From Glandiceps talaboti (lineage: Eukaryota; Hemichordata; Enteropneusta; Spengelidae), in contig NC_135570.1 in NCBI RefSeq assembly GCF_964340395.1, forward strand, positions 12,013,822 through 12,077,821: a DNA stretch of 64,000 nucleotides, written 5' to 3'. Shown here piece after piece: positions 48,727-64,000 of the stretch (positions are counted from its first letter, which is position 1; every line of letters starts with the position of its first letter). Position numbers and translations under genes: made by a program. The notes under the pieces were generated by a model. The model was not told the origin of the DNA and ran no database searches. It saw nothing but the letters and a program-made list of their open reading frames with translations.

Positions 48727-51700
48727 CTATAAAACTGTATCAACTCCAGTTTTTAAATCTAGTACTTGTTTCATGAATTCATAAATTGTAAATGACACGG
48801 CTATTTGAGGTATAGCTCTGAGGTAATTGATACTTAGTCCCCTATAAAGTCCATGAACTATACCATCTTTGTTGTAGACGGTAACCAGTGTCTGAAACCA
48901 GCTCCTGAAAGAGAAACATAATGGCCATCAGTCATTTCCAAGAAGTGATGCAAATAATGTTGAAAATGGACGATGAAACTTTAAACAAATTTCATGACTT
49001 GTTACTCCGTAAACTGAAATGTCTAAAATGTTTGTTATTGTACATACAATATCAATCTTTCTAGCTTTTTGCTCTTTATTGAGTTCCAAACACGGACTTG
49101 GTATATGTTGTTGTTTCACATTGTTTTTTCAAGAAGGAAAACACAGAAAAGTTGTTAAATGAATAAAAAAATCTATTTGTCATCCATATGGCCACTTTAA
49201 AAATCAAAATATGAACACAAGAAATATGAAGATGTTGATATATATTGAATATAATTACTCTGATAATGTATCAATAGATATACTCATCAAACAAGTTCGT
49301 TATTTACAATTAGATGAAACCTCACAAAATTGAAACACATTTCCTTGTTTTGAGTGTAGGAGAGGTTTTTGAGAAATTCAAAAACATACCTAAACATATG
49401 TGAATCTGGTAATATCATTGCCAGCTGCATCCGTCTCCTAGCAACATCTAGAGGGTATCTGAATAAACAAACACAACAAACAATCAATATATTTCCTACT
49501 AATTATCTTTTCTATCTCAAAACTAATGTGGCATCAACAAAACACATTTCCGTGTTTTCTGTGATTAATTCATTTTGTATTTTGGAAACTGTCATTTGTA
49601 AACTGTTTGTGCCATTTCCTGTCAACTCCCCGGGCACTATAATATGAAAATGTACAATGTTTACTGTTTAAAAAACTGTTTGTGCTATTTCCCCCCACCC
49701 ACCCACCCCCCCCCCCCCACCCCCCGTCAACATTGGAGGGCACTATATGATATTAACATTTGTGTTTTATCACCTACAAACCTGTCTGCACTTTTTCTTC
49801 CTTCAACCATAGAGGGTGTGATTTTATGTTAAAATCTGTGTTTATCATCACTTTACTGAATGGTATGTACTACTTTCCCTACCAACACTAGAGGGTGCTA
49901 TTTCATATAAAAATCTATGTTTCATCACTTACGAAACTGTTTGTGCAATTGCCCCAGCCATACCTCCACATAGAAAAGTAACTGGTATTCTAAGGACCAT
50001 TTCATCTGGGTGCTTCATGGACAACTTACATGTCCAATTTGTGAAATGTGTTAAAAAATATGCCTTTAATGTTTCATACGTGAAAAAAGAAAGCCCTGTA
50101 ATGAAACAAGAAAATGTATAAAAATTTGGTACAACGTTCAATGTGGTAGATTAAACAAGTGGGTAATAGCAGTTCCTTTGTTGTGTAAATCTAACCCTGT
50201 AAACATTGGAAGTCCCAAAAAGGTACACTGCAAGCTTATGGCACTATCTCTCATAGAACTACCTCCCTACTGAGACAATAATTAAACCAACATCCATTCA
50301 ATAGCTTATCACTGTTTGTATCAACATGTTGCAACAAGAGTTTTAGTTTGTGTTTATCTTTGACCTCAATTACAAGAGTAATAATCCTAATCTGGTACTG
50401 GTCAGTAAACAATCTATAAAACCTCTAAATGCCATATTTAGTATGCATACACAGCATTCTATACTATTACAGTTTCTTGAGTTCCAAGTTGAGTAAACGT
50501 CCAAGAAAAAGGAATTGCACAGGAGTTACCAACCATAAATTTGAAAGAGTTTAGGAATTAAGTTCATTCATTCTGATTTTGAATGGTTTGACATGAGTCA
50601 TTCCTTGGATATTATTTATTTTTTCTTTAAATTTGAGCAAGGAATTACTCCAAGTGATTTTCTTGTTATGCAGATATAAACACACACAACCACACTTTCT
50701 ACAGAGCTGTATTCAGGTTTGGGACAACACAACAGGGCTATGTTGCATACTGCATATCATGTTACATGTGAAACTGCTATGGCTTTTCAAGTCAGTCCAC
50801 AGGCTGTCCCAAAGTCACCCAGGCCCATTAATATAGCACCCACAAGGTCCATGTTAGGATGGTTGGATATTTACCTGCATATGGTACCATTCCTATTATG
50901 GTTGGTGTGAATCCCCTATACAATCCCTTTATACCACCCTCCTGTAATATCAAAAGAAATAAAAGACACATTTTAATACTATGTAGACTGGGAGAGCAGC
51001 CATTGTGGGCGTGGTCTAATCTCCCTTTCCCCATTTCAGGGCAAACTGATAAGCCGAGACCAATAACATCATTACAGTCTAAATACTACTAGTATGTTGC
51101 TCCATAGACCCTGCACTCATACTATGAAATTAAAATTTTTCCCACTGCTGGGCACTCCAAGGAAATATAAAAATCAATAATCGCTCTAATTGAGGGCACT
51201 GTTCCTGGCAACGTGCCAGGATAAATTAAATTAATTGCCACTTGAGGGCGCTCTTCATACTGAAATGCAAAATGAGTCTGGTAACTTAGCATATATAGTT
51301 GTGTCAGAGAAGCTAAAAGAAGCTATGTCAATGCATATTGACTTACCTGATGTACTATACTCTTGACTGTGTGAAAAATTCCATCATAAATGTGTTCCCC
51401 TGTGACTTGAAATGCTAGTCTAGCTCTAACCATATCCAGAGGATATGTAAATGTAACAGCAGTTATTCCTGCAATAAGTGACAGAAAGGAATATGAAGTA
51501 TGGGTAAACTCTGGTGACATATGCATAACCTTTGAAAATCATTGCTTTACACAGTTAAAACAAACTACAGCAGACAGGATATCTGTGTAACAGACCCTGC
51601 TGTGCAGACCCTGTAATAGGGTATGAGACACACGTTCTGTTTTATTACATACAGGGTCTGTAAATTTGGTAAGATTTCAGAGGTGTAATCACAGACATGT

Positions 51701-54700
51701 AACAAATCTGTTGGCACAGGTATGTATATATGGTGTGCAATTCCTAAGAGTATCTCACAAATGGGTAATGATACAGGTACTGTTACATCACATAGAATAA
51801 ACAGAACTTGTGACATGCCTGTGCTCACAGCAATGAATACAGTAATGTATCCACGCCTCTGTTGACAGGCCTGTGGCTACAGCTCTGTTACAACCCTGTG
51901 CTGTCTTTGTTGAGACAGATCTGTACCACAAGAATATTACAGGGTCAGCGCATGACAGAGCAAAATTTTATTTGGTGTGTACAGAAACCCTATCGATGCC
52001 TTGTACATGTGTTAAATGTATAAGTTGCAGCAATAATGAATCACCAACGAGTAACTTCTCACAGTCTGGACATTATTAGCTATATATTATTTTTTGGTTG
52101 TAAAAAGTCACATGATAAATGACCTGCCACTGACCCTATACAAAGGTCACATGACTCATAACTGACCTGCCATTGACCCTGACGATAACTTGGCTAGTTG
52201 GTAGTGATGGCCAAAGAAATCCCTGGCAATCTGTACACAAACATAAATGAAGGAATAAAGTAACAAAACAGCTTTCATATATCCCAGGAATTTGAATAAA
52301 GTATTCTCAGACAACAAAACATCACATTTTAAAAGTAAATTAAACATTATCACTTTAACGTTGTAGCTATATACAGGAAAATTGAAAAAAAAGGTTGGTA
52401 TTTTTTGGGTACTCTGAAACAATGTCTTCATGACAACCAAGGACCCAAAAGAAAACATTTGGGTTCAACCAAAAAAATACTGAATACATTAATGACTAAT
52501 TTACATACATTTACATAACAAAAACCTACATAACTGCAATAACACGTGTAATTTCAATCATGTGATATTCTTACATTTGCAAAGAAATATGTTTGTTATT
52601 CCTGAGGGTTAACGTTCTTCTATTGCATATGTATGTATGTTGGCTTCCATCAGATAATGTGTGCTGAAGGCAAGGACCTCCACTTAACAATGAACAAAGA
52701 ACAAGTTTCATCTATGTTTCTCGGTAATCACCCATCATGTATTTAATGTAAAAATCATGAAATGATTCTCCAGAATTTAGAACCCAGTTTATTAGAATGT
52801 CTTTATTTTTAATGAGGGGTGTTCCCGTTCCAGATGCCCTTATTTCCTGGAGTGGTGTTCTCCTAATATAAATCCTGAATCCTGACACAGCCATTATCTT
52901 TTCACACAAACTTGACCTGAATAGGGATATATATATACAAGTCTATTATTTCTGATGCAAATTGTAGCATAGACAATGGAGAAGTAACCTTCTCTTCTAT
53001 GATTGTAGTATATAAATTTTGTAATACATGTTGACTTACCCTTTTATACTGTTCATAGGACATAAACTGGATGGCTCCATAGGGAAATATTCTAACCATC
53101 ATTGCACCATTACCCTTGTATAAAGCTAAGAACCCTTCTTTATGGTATACTGCATATAATGCTGAAAATACACCTATCAATTGAAATATAGTTAAACAAA
53201 AAGTTGAAATATAGTAAAATATAGTAAAACAGGGAAAAATAGGTTTATCATCACAACATCTTTTTACTGCATTGTTAAGTCAACTATGGGGCAGTGTGCC
53301 CTCTAAGTCACCCAAATTTGCACTTGTCTTGTGAATGAGTAGTCACGGCTGAGTGATACAGCTTAATACCCATCGAGTATGTAGAACACTCACCCTGGGT
53401 TTGGGTCAGTCACAGAAAAATCCCCTGTTTCTAGTGGGATTCAAACCTATGACCTCCCAACTGCTAATCTTGTGTACTAACGACTATGCTACAGGGAGAT
53501 GGTCCTTTTTACTTTCTACAGGGACTTGAATATTAGTACATACAACAAAGTTAGAGACCAAAGAAAACTGACCAAAAATCTGACCAAAAAATTCGGTTCA
53601 CTTCATGTTTATAAATTGTGTTGTACTTTGCATATACACTGGGTCCTTACTTTCCCTAAGATCAAAGACAGATACCCAAATTGTACAGAATTCCACTGGA
53701 AAAAACTGTAGATGTAAAAGTAAAAAAGACTCAGAAATAGAACAAATTGAAGTCTCCTAGGTTAAATTTTGGTCAGATTATCAGATTGGATTATCCACTC
53801 TTTACATATACTGTAACTATGGCAACCCTTTTGGAAGATTGTCACATTACATTCAGAAACTCACCTAAATGTCTGTAATGCACACTGTGTGCCTGAAGTA
53901 GAATTTTGATCCTGTCTAAAGGTGCTATACTGGTTTTTGCACAGCATCCTGCAACACCTACATTTGAAATAAGAAAAGAAAAGACAACAATATCAGAGTT
54001 TTTTCTAAAGGCAATAAGTAGGTAAATCTTACCAATCATTTGACCAGGTTCCCATGCAAAAATTACCATATATTTTATGAAAACACTACCTTTTTTTACC
54101 CCCTTCCCTCTCTGTTTCCCAACCTTAGCAAAAACACTGAATATCAATACATATAGCAATGATTTCACATTTGAAAATATCTTACTCCATCTCAGTAAAG
54201 TATGCAAGTAACAAATTCAAACATTACTTAAAGACCAAAAATTCAATCCTAGGTTCTTGATTGTAATCTTAATTAGTGGAGTCATATTAATTAATGATTA
54301 AGATAATTTGCTCAAGACCAACTTTTTAAAGGTCTGCAACAATTATTTTTCTCATGCAAATTTTAACCTCAATGGGCACTGCTAGACTTTGTCAGTGCCA
54401 AACATCACTGCTCTAAATGTTACTTAGGTTTATCAGAAGTGGTTTCTTTTGAACCTAACTACAAGTCTCATTGTCTTGGTTACCCAGCCTCTTGCAGTTG
54501 AGGGCCACCAGCAGGACATTAGCCCACAACAGAGCTCCCCTGCTGAGGTATGCCCTCAACGGCAAGAGGCTGCGTAACCGAGACTACAAGACCTAGTCTC
54601 AAAGGTGCTAGGTGTAATGTGTAGGTAGGTTATTCCTATCCAAACCCAGAAATTCGTGATATTTAATTAACATAGCACACCATTGGCTGCAATTATTGTA

Positions 54701-55234
54701 GTGTTCACTGTTATATTGTGTTTCTCATTTTTTTTGTGAATGGTAAATTCTGGTTACAAAATTACAAGGTAGTTCAGATACATTGTATCAATCATAACCA
54801 AAAAGGACTGTGACCCCATCCAGTCATCTCCATCCAGGGACGAAGTGATCGGACACCGTAACCATGCCCCCCCCCCCCCCCCCCGATTTATTTTCAACTC
54901 GTCTTCAAAGAATTATTCGGTTCGAGATATTACACACGAAATGATACTCTATTTTATTTGCAACAAAAACAAACGTTACAATATACTTTTTACAACTTAC
55001 AAGATTTATAATCATGTAAACAGCACTAAACTAAAGTCCAAACTGAATGATGCCCAACGCTACATGTGGAAACGGTCAATATTCCGGGGTATATTTCATT
55101 TAAAAATTGCCAGTTTCTTTCTTATACGAAATTGGACATCTTCAAATTGAAATAATGTGCTTACCTCCAGCGGCAAACGATTTTGCGATGAAAACCGGCG
55201 ACTTTATCGAGTTCCCGCTGTTATGCTCCGCCAT
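48727..55234 (-). CDS. SLC25A16: SLC25A16, mitochondrial coenzyme A carrier family, copy B (9 coding exons)
   Basis: Exons in transcript order: 55165-55234, 53865-53957, 53040-53173, 52167-52230, 51347-51468, 50875-50941, 49933-50095, 49390-49458, 48727-48904. Total 960 nt, 319 aa (human 332). All junctions are GT-AG and the phases fit. The start is in an AAAATGGCGG context. The protein has three mitochondrial-carrier repeats with signatures PLDRIK (36-41), YPLDMVR (129-135) and YPLDVAR (239-245), and the strongly SLC25A16-like stretches GCCAKTSIAPLDR, KGNGAMMVRIFPYGAIQFM and GMAGAIAQTVS. It belongs to the CoA-carrier branch and resides in the inner mitochondrial membrane. It is the more conserved of the two tandem copies and is head-to-head with ADH5. 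Confidence 0.95.
48960..49205 (-). mobile_element. Diverged copy of element R3, last intron of SLC25A16 copy B
   Basis: It shares with the right half of the fold-back at 12305-12670 the words 'ttgagttcaaacacggactt'-like, 'ggtatatgttgt' and the end 'catccatatggccactttaa'. Only one arm is recognisable. Confidence 0.6.
50138..50375 (+). mobile_element. TIR-family R4 element, left end degraded
   Basis: It follows the 33570-33848 element from 'aatgtggtagattaaacaag' to 'ttttagtttgtgtttatctt', with the shared middle 'gtaaacattggaagtccca' and 'atagcttatcactgttt'. The outer left inverted repeat is not recognisable. Confidence 0.75.
51560..51960. repeat. Palindrome-rich imperfect inverted repeat
   Basis: 'agaccctgtaatag' and 'acagggtctgt' on the left face 'ttacaaccctgtgctgtc' and 'attacagggtcag' on the right in inverse order. 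Many 'acagatctgt' and 'acaggcctgt' short palindromes lie between them. It sits in intron 4 of SLC25A16 copy B, with unclear ends. Confidence 0.45.
52720..52868 (-). mobile_element. Dispersed element R1 fragment
   Basis: On the minus strand it reads 'ggagaacaccactccagga' and later 'atcatttcatgatttttaca', as in the other R1 copies. An insertion of about 50 bases separates the two parts. It lies in intron 3 of SLC25A16 copy B. Confidence 0.65.
53284..53497 (-). mobile_element. tRNA-derived SINE (family R7)
   Basis: Read on the minus strand it starts with a tRNA-like head: A-box-like 'tagcatagtcgttagtac', then B-box-like 'ggtttgaatccc' about 40 bases on (53434-53446 on the plus strand). A unique body follows ('gtgagtgttctacatactcg', 'gtatcactcagc') and an end 'agggcacactgccccata'. 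The body recurs at 38573-38662 and the end motif recurs in the fold-back at 61232. The promoter boxes are one or two bases from consensus. Confidence 0.75.
54461..54595. repeat. Large hairpin, roughly 40-bp inverted arms
   Basis: 'cttggttacccagcctcttg' with 'cagttgagggc' pairs with 'gccctcaacggcaagaggct' plus 'gcgtaaccgag', with a few mismatches around a loop of about 50 bases. It lies in intron 1 of SLC25A16 copy B and is probably a small palindromic element. Confidence 0.8.
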
Positions 55235-55848
55235 TTTAAGTCATTTGGGGTCACGGAAATTGAACCATAATCCCATAGGGGTGTAAACTACTTACGTGCA
55301 ATCCATAACTGAATAAGCATTAAATAAAAGTTCTTCCTGTTTTCAAAGGTTACTAACGAGATTTGATCTGTACATATGGTTACGATTTTTTTTATAACCA
55401 AAATATGTATTATGAAGACAAAGTCGTTTCATTTCACTGCCCTGTAAGACCACTCCTATATCCGAGTGGTATAACTCAGGCCCTCTAACTTTGATTTTAT
55501 TCAGAAGTAACTTAACTCACTTCAAAGGGAACATTCCGGGACATGTGGCTCCCATACGGCAGGATGAGCAAAGAGGAAAATTGTTAGATCTGTGTTTTCT
55601 TCTTAAATATAACAAAATCGTTGATTTCTCCAGAGGACGGGTGTATCATCAATGAGAACTAGATGTTCCAAAGTGTGTTGTAGTGGCCGCCATGCGCTCA
55701 GATCAACACACATTACGCAAAGAAGCGAGATGAGAGAGCCGTGTGCACACATAACGTGATCTACACACAGATAGGCAGGCATTTGTACGTTCGTCGGCAT
55801 CGCGATTGAAAGGTAAATTATAACACCCGCTCAACACCATCAGCCACA
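55235..55848. promoter_or_regulatory. Candidate bidirectional promoter between SLC25A16 copy B and ADH5
   Basis: Only 614 bp separate the two divergent start codons. CpG dinucleotides cluster at both ends, near 55165-55260 and 55680-55830. The SLC25A16 start itself lies in an AAAATGGCGG word, which matches the YY1 consensus often found at the start of housekeeping genes. No TATA box was noted. No reading frame here has recognisable content. Confidence 0.6.
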
Positions 55849-62132
<6,284 letters not shown>

Positions 62133-62342
62133 GAGGAGTGCAACAACACAGCAACTGAATGGTTGTGATATGGATTAAGATTACTGATTGGTCATAAATG
62201 GGGATTTCTAGTGTGTGCGTCTAATTTCAGTCTAAAGCACAGAATATTTACTTCCATTTCAAAGTACAAGATGTTGTCATTTGACCTTGGCAATGTATTT
62301 TGCTGTATTTCCATCTGATGTGAAGGTGTGTGTGATTATTAC

Positions 62343-62348
62343 AATAAA
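62343..62348 (+). terminator. Likely polyadenylation signal of ADH5
   Basis: AATAAA about 210 bases after the stop codon, followed within 30 bases by a T/G-rich stretch. This is the usual arrangement for cleavage and polyadenylation. Confidence 0.65.
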
Positions 62349-62614
62349 TTGTCGTTTCAAACCTATTTGAGTGACTCAACTTTTTAGTAGTAAGTGCTGA
62401 ATTTGAGATGTGTACTGAGGTAAATTGTAACCAGATTTGAACTGAAAGTCTCCTGTAAAGATGCAGAGAGCATTCAGTGGATGTAAAGGAAATGCCTACT
62501 GTAAACACAACACACTTTCACCGATATACTACATACAATAATTAAACAATAATGTATGCCCTCCCAGCCCATAATGGACGAAATTGGTAATGCTATAATA
62601 TAATAATGAATAAT
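62349..62614. other. ADH5 3' flank without visible features
   Basis: No exon, RNA or repeat was recognised in this stretch. Confidence 0.6.
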
Positions 62615-62900
62615 GTTGGGTTCTTATATCGCGCTTTCCCACACCGTGTCAAATAAAAGTGCTTTACAATTATTACCCCTGGCTCGGATCAGAACAGCAC
62701 AACGGCCCTTTTAGTCTTTCTCAACTCCCCCGGAGAACATGCAATCCATTGCAACCATTTCAGCGCATAGGATTAAAGCCTTCACATTGCAACCTACATC
62801 CTACCAGGTCCCCAATTATACAGCTGGGTTGACTGAGGCACAGTCGTGGTTGAAATCTTGCCCAAGGACTGTAGCCACGCAAACAGAAAATAATAGCGCA
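62615..62900 (+). repeat. Dispersed repeat of a type widespread in marine invertebrates
   Basis: The order 'atatcgcgctttccc', 'aaagtgctttacaattatta', 'ccccaattatacagctgggt' and 'cttgcccaaggac' recalls a dispersed repeat I have seen in several invertebrate deuterostome genomes. This is recognition from memory, not a database match. The 70-codon frame at 62739-62951 is part of it. Confidence 0.5.
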
Positions 62901-63449
62901 AATATTGCGTTGCCACACAACTTCATGTTCAGGGCGATGATAGATATATAATTTTTTGAAGATTTAAAGTTGTAACCAAAACAAAATTTTCATACCTAAT
63001 TTCCATCATCATAATCCAGCCATCCTATGTTGGAAGTGTACAAGGCAAGTATAGCAACATCCTAATCAAACTTTAAAGGGATGTGTCTACAAGGTTTTGT
63101 ACTTCTTTATTTTTTTAAATCAATTTGGAACCAAGTCATACCAATGTAACATGTTTAACTTTCTTGGTTGTCTTATTGTAATATTTTAAACACAAGCTAC
63201 ATTCAGTTTATATGGGTAGGTGATGAAACAGCTGTCTTACAACATATTACATAATCAAGTCATAAACCAAACTGGCCATGCTACAGGCTTTACCACCAGA
63301 GGAAATAGTAAAGTAAACATTATAGTTAATTAACAATGTACTGTTCTCACTGTGTCAGCTATTAATGAGGACAAATCTACACATTCTCAACAAAGTTAAG
63401 CTCAATCTACTGGGTAATGTCAGAGTTGAAGATTTTTGAGGAAAAGCAA

Positions 63450-64000
63450 TGATATAGAATAACACTTCTAGAAACATCTCACCAAGTTTCAAACCCATTC
63501 ACTTAGTACTTTTTGAGATATAAGTTTTTGACCAAAATTCACATTTTTACACCTTAATTCCATATCACTCATGGAATCATGGTATGCGTAACATATCTTC
63601 GTCCATACATCCCTAAATGCATTTCCATTAAATTTCAGCCCAATCTGCTCAGTGGTTTTGGAATTATAGATTTTTAACCAAAAAGACACATTTTTAGCCC
63701 TAATTTGCATATCACTGATGGAATCATCCCGTCATGGACAAATCTTACTTTACATCCCCTTAAGAATGTTCCCACCAAATTTCGCACCAATCTGCCCAGT
63801 AGTTTCTGAGTTTAAGTTTTTTGACCAAAAATCACATTTTTTGACCCAAATCACACATCTGTGATGCGATCATTTTGATTTGAACAATTTCCCAACTAGA
63901 CACCCAAGGTAATGGACCCACCAAATATCATGGCAATCGGTTCAGCAGTTTTTGAGTTTAAGTTGTTTACACACATACACACACAGACAGACAGACGCCG
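63450..64000 (+). repeat. Degenerate tandem or dispersed repeat running off the right edge
   Basis: Three or four diverged units of about 140 bases carry 'ccaccaaatttc', 'ccaatctgcccagtagttt', 'gagtttaagttttttgacc' and 'aaatcacattttt'. The last unit ends in 'tttacacacatacacacaca' followed by 'gacagacagacgcc'. Tails of this kind occur at the ends of some non-LTR-derived repeats; the assignment is tentative. Confidence 0.6.

Noticed and set aside
53395-53497. Functional tRNA gene
   Set aside because: A- and B-box-like words are present, but they deviate from consensus and no cloverleaf with paired acceptor stem is evident. It is best read as a SINE head.

Overview
The window is a piece of an animal nuclear genome: AT-rich, with multi-exon genes, GT-AG introns, long introns and a high load of microsatellites, minisatellites and short inverted-repeat elements. 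The gene content and repeat types point to a marine invertebrate, perhaps a non-vertebrate deuterostome such as a hemichordate or amphioxus. A lophotrochozoan cannot be excluded from sequence alone. No bacterial, viral, CRISPR, rRNA or canonical tRNA content was seen.

Layout. Positions 1-12981 hold no gene I can support with confidence, only degenerate tandem repeats, a fold-back element and possibly small exons of a minus-strand gene. A putative 5' end of that gene lies at 12982-15478 (minus). MICU1, the calcium-sensing gatekeeper of the mitochondrial calcium uniporter, follows on the plus strand (11 coding exons, 16569-31187, 460 aa). Two tandem paralogues of the mitochondrial carrier SLC25A16 lie on the minus strand: copy A at 34616-44155 (313 aa) and copy B at 48727-55234 (319 aa). 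Each has nine coding exons with identical intron positions and phases. Copy B is head-to-head with ADH5 (class III alcohol dehydrogenase, S-(hydroxymethyl)glutathione dehydrogenase; plus strand, 10 coding exons, 55849-62132, 379 aa), with 614 bp between the two start codons. The right edge (62133-64000) is repeat-rich.

The exon models were built by hand. Every junction uses GT-AG, phases agree throughout, and each protein ends at a natural stop with near-full family length. MICU1 and both SLC25A16 copies act at the inner mitochondrial membrane (calcium uptake gating; coenzyme A or precursor import). ADH5 is cytosolic and clears formaldehyde and S-nitrosoglutathione. I see no evidence that these genes form one pathway; the MICU1-SLC25A16 proximity may be old linkage.

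The most informative non-genic structures are: a partial tandem duplication of MICU1 exon 7 left in the following intron; a TIR-bounded element in MICU1 intron 6 carrying a roughly 150-bp tandem array; a second TIR element carrying a roughly 75-bp array; a dispersed fold-back family; a repeat present three times inside ADH5, each time just upstream of an exon; a tRNA-derived SINE; and a minisatellite just downstream of SLC25A16-B that carries four perfect DR1 nuclear-receptor motifs. I found no clearly new biological system.
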